64,000 nucleotides of DNA from Verrucomicrobiota bacterium (GCA_016235595.1 JACRJX010000041.1:62001-126000); one strand, 5' to 3'. Counted from the stretch's first letter, positions 50,941 through 60,699 are shown. The notes: generated from the letters alone by a model not told the origin. A program made the numbers and translations.

Positions 50941-50980
50941 AACGCGGAGGCGCAGCGTTGTGCCGCCACACCTCCGCGTT
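50941..50980. repeat. Perfect 10-bp inverted repeat
   Basis: AACGCGGAGG (50941-50950) and CCTCCGCGTT (50971-50980), followed on the plus strand by TTCT. It lies between two minus-strand genes and is similar in composition to the fold-back at 2827. It could work as a terminator or processing site, but the T-run is on the wrong strand for the flanking genes. Confidence 0.7.
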
Positions 50981-50997
50981 TTCTACGACTGTTTCTA

Positions 50998-52350
50998 TTA
51001 GACGTTGTCGGGGATCACCCACGGCGCGCGATAGGCGCGTTTCAGGAACTTGTTGGCCTCCGGCGAGTCTTTGAACGTCTCCGTCTTCGCGTCGAAGGCG
51101 AGCTTCTTGTTGCCAACGCGGTAGGAGATGTTGCCAAGGTGGCAGAGCATCGCCGAGTAATGGCCCTGCTCGGCATTGGCCACCGGCTGCTGGCGGTTCT
51201 TGATGCAGGCGATGAAGTTGTCGTGATGCTCCTTGTCCGCCTGGCGGCCTGGCGCGGCCACGACCGACTCACCCTTCTCGTTGAACACCTGCCAGCCGTC
51301 GCCGTGGCGGCCGTAATACATGAAGCCTTTCGTGCCGAGCACCTCGATGCGGGTGGCGTTGAGCGCCCAGTTCGGCGGCAACTGGCCCTTGTCGCGGCGG
51401 TCCATCGGCGTCTTGGTCATGTAAGGCGTCCAGAGCGCCGACTCGAACAGCATCGTCAGCTTGCCGAACTCGAACGTGACCATTTGTGTGTCGGGAATCT
51501 CGCGGCCGTCGGTGAGCGCACAGACGCCGCCTGCGTGGCTGATGGTGTCCGGGAACGGCTTGTCGCCAATTAACGCACGCGCAAGGTCAATCTGGTGAAC
51601 CGCGTCGCCGGCAATGGCGCCACAACTGAACTCCCAGCGGTCGAGCCAGCGGCGGCTCGGATCGTAGGGCAACACCGGCGCAGGTCCGCACCAAGTCTCG
51701 TAGTCGAATCCGGACGGCACCGGCGCGCTTTCGGCCGCCGGCTTCTTGCGCATCGGGTGCTGCATCATGTTGAAAACGCGCACGAGGTAAACATCGCCGA
51801 GTTTGCCGGACTTGATGTATTCGCAGGCATCCCGCAGATACTGGCAGCTGCGGCTCTGCATGCCGACCTGGATGACGCGCTTGTACTTGGCAGCCGCCTC
51901 GATCATCTTGCGGCCTTCCCAGGCGCTGTGGGTCATCGGCTTCTCAACGAACACGTCCTTACCGGCCTGGCAGGCCATGATCGAACCAAGCGCGTGCCAG
52001 TGGTCAGGCGTGGCGTTGATGATGGCGTCCACGCGTTTGTCTTCGAGCATCTTGCGAAAATCCTGCACGGCCTTTGGCGGTTTGCCTTGGGCTTCCTCGA
52101 TCGCATCGCGCACGCGGGAGAAACGGCGCGAGTCCACGTCGCAGATATAGGCGATCTCCGTGTCCGGCCGATTGGCGAACATGGTGGCCACGTAGGTGCC
52201 GCGACCGCCGCAACCCATCAAGCCGATGACGACCTTTCCGTTGGCACCGGCTGCGTGGGCTTTGTGTTGGGAGACGATGGCGAAGGTGCCGAGGACCGAC
52301 GCCGAGGTGGATACGAACTGGCGACGACTGATCGAGTCAGATGGCTTCAT
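50998..52350 (-). CDS. Tat-exported Gfo/Idh/MocA family oxidoreductase
   Basis: 450 residues from ATG 52350 (MKPSDSISRRQFVSTSAS); an ATG 15 bases upstream is also in frame. Tat motif SRRQFVS, NAD-binding GLMGCGGRG (about 50), EKP motif in DVFVEKPMTHS and the catalytic-lobe segment GAIAGDAVHQIDLAR. Such exported members, using tightly bound NAD, are typical of Planctomycetes/Verrucomicrobia and act on sugars or glycosides. Substrate unknown. Confidence 0.9.
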   Translation of the reverse strand: MKPSDSISRRQFVSTSASVLGTFAIVSQHKAHAAGANGKVVIGLMGCGGRGTYVATMFANRPDTEIAYICDVDSRRFSRVRDAIEEAQGKPPKAVQDFRKMLEDKRVDAIINATPDHWHALGSIMACQAGKDVFVEKPMTHSAWEGRKMIEAAAKYKRVIQVGMQSRSCQYLRDACEYIKSGKLGDVYLVRVFNMMQHPMRKKPAAESAPVPSGFDYETWCGPAPVLPYDPSRRWLDRWEFSCGAIAGDAVHQIDLARALIGDKPFPDTISHAGGVCALTDGREIPDTQMVTFEFGKLTMLFESALWTPYMTKTPMDRRDKGQLPPNWALNATRIEVLGTKGFMYYGRHGDGWQVFNEKGESVVAAPGRQADKEHHDNFIACIKNRQQPVANAEQGHYSAMLCHLGNISYRVGNKKLAFDAKTETFKDSPEANKFLKRAYRAPWVIPDNV

Positions 52351-52442
52351 GTCCGCAGTGTCCAAATATAGGGCCGTTGTGTCAAGTGTCCGTAACGGTC
52401 ATGCCGGTCATCGGCATCGGGCCGATACAGCGGGGCCTTGGG

Positions 52443-53468
52443 TCACCTCAGTCTCTCAAAAGCCGGCGTCGGTTTCTCAACGAAACCGGACTCCGTGCGC
52501 AGGATGAAGAGACACGCCCAGCCGTGTTTCATCGCGTGCGCGTAGCCGGCATCAGGACCGAGCACCATCAGACCCGTCGCCAGCGCATCGGCGCGCGCGC
52601 TTGTTTCTTGGATGATGGTGACGGAGGCGAGGTTGTGCGTGACGGGCCGGCCGGTGTGCGGGTCAATGACATGCGAGTAGCGGCGGCCGGCATCGGTAAA
52701 GAAGTTCCGATAATCGCCCGATGTAGAGATGGCACAGTCCTTCAACTCGATGATGCGCTGGATGGCGCGGCCATCATCAAGCGGTTTGTCAACGCCGGCG
52801 TGCCACGGGCGGCTGTGCTGACCGTGACCGCGCGCCTTCAGTTCGCCGCCAACCGCGACAAGGTAGTTGGTCACACCAAGTTTTTCGAGACAGCCGGCGA
52901 CCGCGTCGGCGGCGTATCCTTTTGCGATGGCGGAGAGGTCCACGGAAACATCCGGCGACGTTTTCCGCAACGCCGGCGGATCAAGGCGCGCCTGCAGCCG
53001 GTGGTAATCCACCTTGCGGCGCGCCTCAGCAATGGCCTGCTCCAGCGGCGTCTCGCCGGTCTCGCGGCGCGGCCCGAACCCCCACAGGCGCACCAGCGGG
53101 TCCGCCGTCACATCGAACGCGCCGCCGGTCAACCCGCTCACGCGCAGCGATTCCGCGACCACGCGAGCCGTATCCGCCGACACGGCAAACCAATCGTTGC
53201 CGTGATATGCGCCGAACCGGCAGACTTCCGAGTCCTCACGATAGGTGGACATCGCCTGCTCCAGACGATCCAGCAGCACGCCGACCTCCCGCCGCGTTGT
53301 GTCAACTGCCACCGGCGTGGGCGGCTGGAGGAACTTCACCGAGTAAATCGTCCCCATCGTGCGGCCGGAGAGCGTCACCAATTCGGCAGCGGGTCTCGGC
53401 TCTTCCGCTGGCGCAAACGCCGCGGCAAGCAGACAAGCCATTGTCAGAAACGCAACGATACGGCTCAT
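52443..53468 (-). CDS. apbE: FAD:protein FMN transferase (ApbE)
   Basis: 341 residues from ATG 53468, overlapping the upstream stop by 4 bases. Signal peptide about 1-20. ApbE motifs: GTIYSVKF, VDLSAIAKGYAADAV, STSGDYRNFF, SHVIDPHTGRP and ARADALATGLMVLG (Mg-binding Asp and Thr). It attaches FMN covalently to a Ser/Thr of target flavoproteins outside the cytoplasm. No Nqr or Rnf target gene is in the window. Its coupling to an esterase gene is unexplained. Confidence 0.92.
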   Translation of the reverse strand: MSRIVAFLTMACLLAAAFAPAEEPRPAAELVTLSGRTMGTIYSVKFLQPPTPVAVDTTRREVGVLLDRLEQAMSTYREDSEVCRFGAYHGNDWFAVSADTARVVAESLRVSGLTGGAFDVTADPLVRLWGFGPRRETGETPLEQAIAEARRKVDYHRLQARLDPPALRKTSPDVSVDLSAIAKGYAADAVAGCLEKLGVTNYLVAVGGELKARGHGQHSRPWHAGVDKPLDDGRAIQRIIELKDCAISTSGDYRNFFTDAGRRYSHVIDPHTGRPVTHNLASVTIIQETSARADALATGLMVLGPDAGYAHAMKHGWACLFILRTESGFVEKPTPAFERLR

Positions 53469-55837
53469 CGTTTCGGCCAGTTCAAGTGCTTGTGGAGGAA
53501 GTCGAATGTGCCGACACCGTGGATCTCGTGCGGGCCGTTGAAGTATTCGATCTCGCAACGGTCACCGATGCCGAGCATGTCGTAGCGGCGCTTGGTCTTG
53601 GCGTATTCGTAGGCGATCATCTCGTCCTCGCCACAGCCGTCGAAGTGGCCGCGCTCGACCATGAACGGCCGCGGGCAGATCAGCCACGACATCTCGGCGT
53701 AGTTGAACGTGTTGCCAAGGTTCCACTCGAAGATTTCATACTCGCCGGTGAACATGTAGCTGTTCCTGTAATTGATCGAGGCGTTCTTGACGACCCACTC
53801 GTTGTAGTCGCCGGAGCAGATCGAGAGACAATACCTCTCCAGCATCGCCGGCAGCCGCATCGCCGACTTGCCCCCATAGCTCAGGCCATAGAACGCGATC
53901 CGATCGCCGTCCACAAACGGCAGCGATGCAAGCCAGTCCAGTGTCCGCTCGTGTTGACGCGCGATGACCGCGAAAAGCGTCTTGCCCAGCGGGTTGAGCT
54001 TCCGCTGCAACACACGAAACGCGTCCTTGCCGATGTAGGGATTTTGCGGTGAGTAGGTGATGAAACCGCGCTCGGCGAGTTTGTTTGCGAATTGCGCGTA
54101 GGCCTTGTGCCCCTTCTTCGGGTCCGCGCAATCCTGCGGCCGACCCTCCAGCCCGTGCTGGCAAACGACCACCGGCCGGCGCTCGCCCGGCTTGAGGTCC
54201 TTCGGCACGAGCAAAATGCCATAAGCGAAGACGTCCGGCCACACATCGAGGATGACCTCGTAGCCGCGATACGTTGGCTCGTCATAGACCAATCGTGAAC
54301 GTGGATTCGCCGGCAGCGACGCGGCCGGGAACCGGCCGATGACTTCGTCCCACAGATAATCGCGATACCGACGCGTGTCCTCCCGATACTTCTTCACCGC
54401 CGCCGCCGAATCCTTTGCGAGCGGAAAACCCCAGTTGCTCAGGTCGAGGCCCGGCTTTTTCCACAATTCCGCCCGCCGCGCCTCCCCTTCGCGCAGTGCA
54501 CGTTGCGTGTGTTCGACGAGTTGGTCGAATTGGCGGTGGAAGCGCGACTCGTGATACGTGAGGGGAAGTTCTCGATCACGCGCTGTCGCTGCGGACTTGA
54601 TTGTAGGTGGGAAGTTCACGGCCAGCCGCGCATCCGAACGCATTGCTTTGAGGAATGCTGTCAGCGATGCGTCGCTGCCGGGCTGGCCCGCGCCACCACC
54701 GTTTTTCACCATTGTAAACTGCGGATGAAGTCCCACCACGAGTTTTTGCGCAAGCGCAAACTCTTCTTCAACAGCAGCCACCGGTGGCGTCTTGATTTCG
54801 CCCGGTGCGGCCCCGCCAGCACGACCCTTCTGCACCGCAGGAGGCCCAGCGACTTCCGGTTGCCGGCACGCTTCGACAATCAGCACGCGCGGCGCGATCA
54901 GGCTGGCGATCCCAGAGTCGCCGAATTCGTCAACAAGTCCGAAAACATTCCGGTAGATCGGTTCGCGCCAAACCTGTTCGCGTGACTGGAAATAACCACT
55001 GACTACTGCTGCTGCAATGCGCGTGTCAGCCGCCGCGGCATAGAACGAAAGCAACCCGCCCTCGCCGTAACCAATGACGCCAATAGGCGTGCGTCCCTGT
55101 GTATCGCGAGCAAACCAATCCACCGCCGCGAGCACCTTCTGCGTTTCGTAGCCGATCATGTGGCGGCCCATCTCGAAAGCTGCACGGTAAACAAACTCGC
55201 GGTGCGGTTGATTGGTCATGCGAATCCGCGGGTTACCGGAGTAAGTGGCAAGGCGATCCATCAGCAGCGGCACCAGCACACGGCAGCCGCTCTCGGCAAG
55301 CCTTCGGGCAAACTGCGCCTCCGCTGGCACGCCGGGAGTAAGTCCGACAATCATTTCCGGCGTCCAGTCGCAGTCCGGCAACGCGATAACGTCGGCCAGC
55401 GGCTCTTTGTCAGGTTGCAGCAACAACCCCTCCGCATCCATTCCTTGCAGCACGCTCCAACGCACAACGAATATTTTGAAACCATTCCCCTCGCCCACCA
55501 ACGCTGGCTCCGATGGCGTTGACACGTATTGAAGCTGCACCGGGACTACGCGCTCATCCACCATGCCGATGATTTTCTTGAACCGCTCGCGGTTTGGCTC
55601 GACGGACTTCGCGTAGGCTTCGGGGGAGGAGAAGTCGCGTTTCCACTTCGCGGCGCGGCGTTCGACGCTCGCGGCCAGTTCACGGTCGAGGAAACGGTCA
55701 ATGCCGGCGATCATCTCCATCGAGAAGTCGTTGGTGCCCGTGAGCGGCTGCGTACCGGGCAGGAGTTTGTCGTCTGCCGCAACAGAGCCGGTGACGAGAA
55801 GCAACGCAAGAAAGGCAGCGAACGAGGAAGCGTTCAT
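53465..55837 (-). CDS. Exported double alpha/beta-hydrolase (acetyl-xylan-esterase-like)
   Basis: 790 residues. Signal peptide about 1-21. Two related hydrolase domains. In the first (about 100-400) the nucleophile elbow reads GYGEGG (256-261), with Gly where Ser is needed, so it is probably inactive. In the second (about 500-790) the elbow is intact, GLSYGG with Ser653, a candidate acid follows in GHFDGCGED, and the likely catalytic His is in NGPHEIHG (about 770). It resembles AXE1/dienelactone-hydrolase enzymes that deacylate plant polysaccharides. Translationally coupled to apbE. Confidence 0.85.
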   Translation of the reverse strand: MNASSFAAFLALLLVTGSVAADDKLLPGTQPLTGTNDFSMEMIAGIDRFLDRELAASVERRAAKWKRDFSSPEAYAKSVEPNRERFKKIIGMVDERVVPVQLQYVSTPSEPALVGEGNGFKIFVVRWSVLQGMDAEGLLLQPDKEPLADVIALPDCDWTPEMIVGLTPGVPAEAQFARRLAESGCRVLVPLLMDRLATYSGNPRIRMTNQPHREFVYRAAFEMGRHMIGYETQKVLAAVDWFARDTQGRTPIGVIGYGEGGLLSFYAAAADTRIAAAVVSGYFQSREQVWREPIYRNVFGLVDEFGDSGIASLIAPRVLIVEACRQPEVAGPPAVQKGRAGGAAPGEIKTPPVAAVEEEFALAQKLVVGLHPQFTMVKNGGGAGQPGSDASLTAFLKAMRSDARLAVNFPPTIKSAATARDRELPLTYHESRFHRQFDQLVEHTQRALREGEARRAELWKKPGLDLSNWGFPLAKDSAAAVKKYREDTRRYRDYLWDEVIGRFPAASLPANPRSRLVYDEPTYRGYEVILDVWPDVFAYGILLVPKDLKPGERRPVVVCQHGLEGRPQDCADPKKGHKAYAQFANKLAERGFITYSPQNPYIGKDAFRVLQRKLNPLGKTLFAVIARQHERTLDWLASLPFVDGDRIAFYGLSYGGKSAMRLPAMLERYCLSICSGDYNEWVVKNASINYRNSYMFTGEYEIFEWNLGNTFNYAEMSWLICPRPFMVERGHFDGCGEDEMIAYEYAKTKRRYDMLGIGDRCEIEYFNGPHEIHGVGTFDFLHKHLNWPKR

Positions 55838-55897
55838 GGCCGAATCTTATGCCACGGCTGCGGTGATTTTGAAAGGCCGCTGTCGCCGACAAAGTCT

Positions 55898-55921
55898 CGC
55901 AAGCCGAAAAGCCCGCTTGCG
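55898..55921. terminator. Hairpin downstream of the universal stress protein gene
   Basis: CGCAAGC (55898-55904) and GCTTGCG (55915-55921) with a 10-base loop, in the 156-base gap after the stop of the UspA gene. No T-run follows, so only a weak terminator call. Confidence 0.35.
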
Positions 55922-55993
55922 CGTGGGACGGACGAGGCGACGAACCGTGGCGCGCCGGCAGACACGCCGCGTCCCTGCCCCTGACGATGCCGT

Positions 55994-56836
55994 TCAGCGC
56001 GTCAGCAACACCGGCACGTCGCTCTTGCGAATGACGTGGGTGGTGGTGGAGCCAAGGATCAGTTCGCGGATGTGCGTGTGGCCGTAGGCACCCATGACGA
56101 TAAGGTCCACCTGCCGCCGTTCGGCGTATTCCAGAATCCGCTGCTCGGGATGACCTACTAACGTCTCGGACGTCGGCTCGATACCGTGGTCCTTCGCCGT
56201 GCGCACGGCGTCCTCCAGCACGCTGCTGACGCCTGTTTCCAACGGTGCAGGCACGACCGTGACGATGCTGAGTTTGAGGCCGAGCGTCCGGCATAGCTCG
56301 ACGGCAACTTGCAGCGATTTGCTGGATTGCGCGCTGCCGTCGTAGGCCATCAGCACATGGCGCAGTTCACGGAACTTCGCCGGCGTGACCAGACAGGGTT
56401 TGATCGAACGGCGCACGACACGCTCGACGCTGGAACCAAGGAACTGGCCGATGGCCTGCGCATGCTCGCCCCGCTGGCCGAGCACGACCAGTTCGGTGCG
56501 CGTTTCCTCCTCAGCGATGTTCTCCACCACGCTGCCCGTGCGATGCAGCGTCGCGCACTGGACGCCGGCCTTGCGGCAACGGTCGGCGACCGCGTCGAGA
56601 ATGACGCCGGCTCGTTGTGCCTGCATATCCTGCAGTTGAGGCAGCAGCGCCTGATACGGTTGCGCACCGATCGCGCCGGAGAGGTCGGCCAGCAGCGGCG
56701 CTTCGAGCAACCGCACGTCGGTCACGTGCAGGGCTTCGATGCGCGCACCGAGTTTTTGGGCGAGCCAAATGGCATAGTCGCCGGCCACGCTGGAATACTC
56801 GGAACCATCGGTGCAGAAGAGAATGCTCTTAATCAT
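55994..56836 (-). CDS. Tandem universal stress protein
   Basis: 280 residues made of two UspA domains (about 1-150 and 158-280). The second carries the ATP-binding motif GAYGHTHIRELILGST (G-2x-G-9x-G-S/T). The first has a similar GQRGEHAQAIGQFLGSS with one extra residue, so its nucleotide binding is less certain. Cytosolic stress/signalling protein; lone gene. Confidence 0.92.
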   Translation of the reverse strand: MIKSILFCTDGSEYSSVAGDYAIWLAQKLGARIEALHVTDVRLLEAPLLADLSGAIGAQPYQALLPQLQDMQAQRAGVILDAVADRCRKAGVQCATLHRTGSVVENIAEEETRTELVVLGQRGEHAQAIGQFLGSSVERVVRRSIKPCLVTPAKFRELRHVLMAYDGSAQSSKSLQVAVELCRTLGLKLSIVTVVPAPLETGVSSVLEDAVRTAKDHGIEPTSETLVGHPEQRILEYAERRQVDLIVMGAYGHTHIRELILGSTTTHVIRKSDVPVLLTR

Positions 56837-56913
56837 GGTGGCGTCTCCTTATTCGTATTAACTATGCTGCAACGTATTGCGGGAAGCAAAGTGAATTCGC
56901 AGCCGCCGTTTTC

Positions 56914-57396
56914 CTATGGCAATCGCGCTTTGACCGCGTCCAACAACTGCTGATAGGTATCGTGCGTCATGCCGGTCAAGCGGTGTTCTTCCTCGAACGA
57001 GTCGTTCTTATCGCTGATCATGGACGCATCGAGCGTGATAAGCCAGCCGCCGGACGAACGCGAAACGCTCACCTTGATCCGCTCCTCCACGGCGGCGGGA
57101 TTCAACCAGGAACCGTAGGCCAGCCGGTTCATCGGGCTGCCCTTTCGGAAGAACTCCATCTGGTAGGAATCGCGCCCCGGAACGAAGGTGTCGAAACGCA
57201 CCTTGTAGTTCTTCTCCATGAAAACATCCCGCAGCGCGTCATCAACCTGCACGTCCGAATGTCCCTCAATCCTGACCTGCGCCAGATTGTCGGAACCCGG
57301 CTTGTCCACCGTCGCGCAACCGGTGGCCATCCAGCAACACAACGTCGCCATAAGGCCAAGGCACTTTGCGTGCCGCCACACAGATTGTCGTCTCAT
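56914..57396 (-). CDS. Hypothetical lipoprotein
   Basis: 160 residues from ATG 57396; the open frame begins earlier, but this ATG starts a good lipoprotein signal ending MATGC. The mature part is a single alpha/beta domain of about 135 residues (IEGHSDVQVDDALRDVFMEKNYKV, DSYQMEFFRKGS) that I cannot assign. Adjacent genes are a UspA and leuD; no operon link is clear. Confidence 0.7.
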   Translation of the reverse strand: MRRQSVWRHAKCLGLMATLCCWMATGCATVDKPGSDNLAQVRIEGHSDVQVDDALRDVFMEKNYKVRFDTFVPGRDSYQMEFFRKGSPMNRLAYGSWLNPAAVEERIKVSVSRSSGGWLITLDASMISDKNDSFEEEHRLTGMTHDTYQQLLDAVKARLP

Positions 57397-57473
57397 GCCG
57401 TCCAGCCTCCCTGCCGGCTCTGCTGTGCGCCAGGAGAACCGTCGCAAGACGTCGCGGCTTCCAAACCTTCGGC

Positions 57474-58025
57474 TCAGCCCGCCGCCATCATGCCGGTCTT
57501 CTTGGCGTAGGCGAACAAGCCGCCGGCGTCAATCACCGCGCGCGCGTCGCCAAGCGGTTTCAGCGCGTAATGTTGGCCGGTCTTCAGCGCAACCAGTTCG
57601 TTCTTGTCGAGGTTCAGTTCCGCTTCGTCGCCGGTTTTGAAAACGTCACAGAGCCGCTGCGTGGACTCAACCGGATAGATCTCGCCGGTGGCAACGCAGT
57701 TGCGGAAAAAGATGCGCGCAAAGCCCTCCGCCACCACCGCCTCGCAGTTGGCGGCGCCAAGCGCCACGGGAGCGTGCTCGCGACTGCTGCCGCAACCAAA
57801 ATTCCGCCCGCCAATGATGATGGAATACTCGGCGTCCATCGTGCCCGGCTTGACGAACCGCTCCGGGTAGGTGCTGTCGGGCAGGCCCGCCATTGCGTGG
57901 CTGCCGAGTTTCTCGTATTCCTCCGGCACATTCGGCAGGAGGTTCAAATACTGCGCCGGAATGATCTGGTCGGTGTCGATATTGTCGCGCACCACATACA
58001 CTTTGCCACGGATGATTTTGCTCAT
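57474..58025 (-). CDS. leuD: 3-isopropylmalate dehydratase small subunit
   Basis: 183 residues, aconitase-swivel family of the short (archaeal/HACN-like) type: DNIDTDQIIPAQYL, then GRNFGCGSSREHAP and the GFARIFFRNC helix. It forms the dehydratase with LeuC (leucine synthesis), or the homoaconitase equivalent. leuC is not within the window, so the large subunit is encoded elsewhere. Confidence 0.88.
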   Translation of the reverse strand: MSKIIRGKVYVVRDNIDTDQIIPAQYLNLLPNVPEEYEKLGSHAMAGLPDSTYPERFVKPGTMDAEYSIIIGGRNFGCGSSREHAPVALGAANCEAVVAEGFARIFFRNCVATGEIYPVESTQRLCDVFKTGDEAELNLDKNELVALKTGQHYALKPLGDARAVIDAGGLFAYAKKTGMMAAG

Positions 58026-58092
58026 ACGGTGGAAACCCTAGCGTGAGGCGCGGGCCGAATCAACCCGGATGTCACTGTGCGGGGTTCTCCCC

Positions 58093-58836
58093 CTAGAGCA
58101 CCTTCACAACAACCGCAGTGGCGTTGTCATGGCCGCCGCGCTCATCAGCGAGACGCAACAACTCCTCCACGATCTGCTCCGGCGCGGGACTATGATGGAG
58201 AATATGGCTGATTTCCACCGGCAGGATTTCCCGCGTCACACCATCGGAGCAAAGCAGCAAGATGTCGTGGTGCTTCAGTTCGACTTCGCAAACCTGCGGA
58301 TTGTGCAACGGCTCCGGACCAAGGCTTTGCGTGAGCATATGCGAGAGCGAGGACTTCATCACCGGATGCTCCTCGCTAACGCCGCGGGTGAGCAGTTCGC
58401 CGGCCACGGTATGCGGAATGGTAATCCGTTTCAGCTTGCCCGCGTGAAAGTGAAAGGCCTCGCTGTCGCCGACATGGCCGAGGATGAGCCGGTGATGGGT
58501 AATCCAGCAAGCGGTCATGGTGGTGGCCATGCCGTGGTATCGCATGTCGGAGAGTCCATGCGCCAGCACCGCGTCGCTGACCTTGCGCAACGCCATGAGC
58601 ATGGTCGCCACCGAACGGTCGGTCGCCGAGTAACTGTAGAATTTGAGGAACTTCGCCAGTTCCCGCAACGCGGTCGCGCTGGCCACCTCGCCGGCAGGCT
58701 GGCCCCCCACACCGTCCGCCACCGCGTAGAGCCGCATATGGTCGTCGCGCAGGAAAGCGTCTTCGTTGATCGGACGAACCCGGCCAATGCTGGTCGAGCC
58801 GTAACTGATCAAACGGAGTTCTTTAGCCTTGGTCAT
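58093..58836 (-). CDS. PP2C-type serine/threonine phosphatase
   Basis: 247 residues, a lone catalytic PPM domain. Metal-binding motifs are intact: RPINEDAFL, VADGVGGQPAGE, GHVGDSEAFHF, CSDGVTRE, HDNATAVVV. Cytosolic, probably opposing a Hanks-type kinase that is not in this window. It is 60 bases downstream of mutL in the same direction. Confidence 0.93.
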   Translation of the reverse strand: MTKAKELRLISYGSTSIGRVRPINEDAFLRDDHMRLYAVADGVGGQPAGEVASATALRELAKFLKFYSYSATDRSVATMLMALRKVSDAVLAHGLSDMRYHGMATTMTACWITHHRLILGHVGDSEAFHFHAGKLKRITIPHTVAGELLTRGVSEEHPVMKSSLSHMLTQSLGPEPLHNPQVCEVELKHHDILLLCSDGVTREILPVEISHILHHSPAPEQIVEELLRLADERGGHDNATAVVVKVL

Positions 58837-58895
58837 AACTGCTTATCCCGCACCATGTGAATTCGCGCGTAGGCTAAGGATTCCCGGCGTGGAAA

Positions 58896-60683
58896 TCAAC
58901 CACGACGCCCAAATTTCTTTTCCAAGTCGGCGTAGGACAACTGAATCATCGTCGGCCGGCCGTGCGGGCACGTGTAGGGAAGGTCGCAAGCGCGCAGCTC
59001 GCGCAGCAACGAGTCCAACTCCGGGACGCTCAACGAATCGTGCGCCTTCACCGCGTGGCGGCAGACCGTTGTCGCGATGGCATCTTCACCCAACCGCAGC
59101 TTCGACAACGATGAGCCACCAGCCCGCACCTCGTCGAGGATATCACGAAACAACTGCCGCAAATCCACCCGCGACGGCAACCACGGCGGCAACGCGTCCA
59201 CCAAGAACGCCTTCGGCCCGAACTCGGACAGGCCGATGCCTATCCGTTGAAACACGGCCATGTGCTCACGCACGAACGCCGCGTCCCGCACCTCCAGTTC
59301 CAGCGTCGCCGGGATCAGCAGCCGCTGCGATGGCGCTGCGCCCTGCTCTAATTGTCCAAGCACCCGCTCAAACAACACGCGCTCATGCGCTGCGTGCTGG
59401 TCCAGCAACACCAACCCCTCGGCCGATTCGATCAGCACGTAGAGTTGTCCGAGAACGCCGATCACGCGCCAGTCGTCGGGGGACGCCGGATGTGAAACGT
59501 CGAGCGTCGGGCGTGGAGGTTCAGACGTGGCCGGCGTCGGGGCAGGCGCTCCCGCCAGCGGCGCGCTCAGCGCTCGATGCTCTGTGTCCCACGATGGCGC
59601 CAGCGGCAACCGTTGCTCGACGGGTGCGGGTACTGCATCCACTGTTGTGGGCTGCAACACCAGCCGCATCGGCTGCACCGAGGCAGCCGCGACCTGTGGC
59701 TCCAGCGCGCGCCGCACCGTCAGCGTCACGGCCGCGCGCACCGCGTATTCGTCGCGAAAGCGGACCTCGCGCTTGGCTGGATGGATGTTTACGTCCACCG
59801 CGCCTGACGGCACTTCAATGAACAAAAACGCAATGGGAAAACGGCCCCGCATCAACGCGGTGTGATACGCCTCCAGCAGGGCGAAATTGACGCCGCGGCT
59901 CTCGACGGGCCGTCCGTTGACGAAAACGTGCTGCTGGTCGCGCGTGCTGCGGCTCACGCCGGGCCGGCCAACGAAACCGCTGACTCGCGCGGCGGCAGTC
60001 TCGGACTCCGGCAACGGCACAAGATCCTGGAAAAACTCCGCCCCGTAAATCTCGCGTATGCGCTCGGCCAGTGTTCGAGCCGGAGCGAGGTCGAGGACCA
60101 CGCGCTCTTCATCCTGCAACCGCCACGCAACCGCCGGATGCGCCAACGCGTGGAGCGTCACGATGTGGTGGATGTGCGCGCTCTCGGTCTGCGGCGTGCG
60201 CAGAAACTTCCGGCGCGCGGGCAGATTGAAAAACAACGACCTCGCCTCGACCGTCGTGCCCGGCGCGGCGCCGACTTCCTGGACGTTGAGAATCTTTCCG
60301 CCGGCTATCTCCACCCGTGTGCCGCTCGGCGCGTCGTGTTCGCGCGTGGTGAGCGTGAAACGCGACACGGCCGCGATGGAAGGGATCGCCTCGCCACGGA
60401 AACCGAGTGTGCGAACGCCGTCAAGATCCTCGGCGGCTGAAATCTTGCTGGTACCGTGGCGTTCCAGACAAAGCAGCGCGTCGTCACGGCTCATGCCCCA
60501 GCCGTCGTCGGCCACAGTGATGGCGCTGCGGCCGCCGGCCCGGAAGCCGACGCGCACCTGCTTCGCGCCGGCGTCGAGGGAGTTCTCCAACAACTCCTTG
60601 ATGACCGACGCGGGCCGCTCGATGACTTCACCGGCAGCAATTTGGTTGACGACCTGCTCGGACAGCAGGTGGATGCGATTCAT
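58896..60683 (-). CDS. mutL: DNA mismatch repair protein MutL with endonuclease motif
   Basis: 595 residues. The N-terminal GHKL ATPase has AAGEVIERPASVIKELLENS, DDGWGM, RHGTSKI and GFRGEAIPSIAAVS. The C-terminal domain contains DQHAAHERVLFE (428-439), which fits the nuclease motif DQHAx2Ex4E, and CPHGRP (572-577). So this MutL should nick DNA itself, as in bacteria without MutH. Divergent from tRNA-His across about 85 bases. Confidence 0.95.
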   Translation of the reverse strand: MNRIHLLSEQVVNQIAAGEVIERPASVIKELLENSLDAGAKQVRVGFRAGGRSAITVADDGWGMSRDDALLCLERHGTSKISAAEDLDGVRTLGFRGEAIPSIAAVSRFTLTTREHDAPSGTRVEIAGGKILNVQEVGAAPGTTVEARSLFFNLPARRKFLRTPQTESAHIHHIVTLHALAHPAVAWRLQDEERVVLDLAPARTLAERIREIYGAEFFQDLVPLPESETAAARVSGFVGRPGVSRSTRDQQHVFVNGRPVESRGVNFALLEAYHTALMRGRFPIAFLFIEVPSGAVDVNIHPAKREVRFRDEYAVRAAVTLTVRRALEPQVAAASVQPMRLVLQPTTVDAVPAPVEQRLPLAPSWDTEHRALSAPLAGAPAPTPATSEPPRPTLDVSHPASPDDWRVIGVLGQLYVLIESAEGLVLLDQHAAHERVLFERVLGQLEQGAAPSQRLLIPATLELEVRDAAFVREHMAVFQRIGIGLSEFGPKAFLVDALPPWLPSRVDLRQLFRDILDEVRAGGSSLSKLRLGEDAIATTVCRHAVKAHDSLSVPELDSLLRELRACDLPYTCPHGRPTMIQLSYADLEKKFGRRG

Positions 60684-60699
60684 GCCCCGGTAAGATAAC

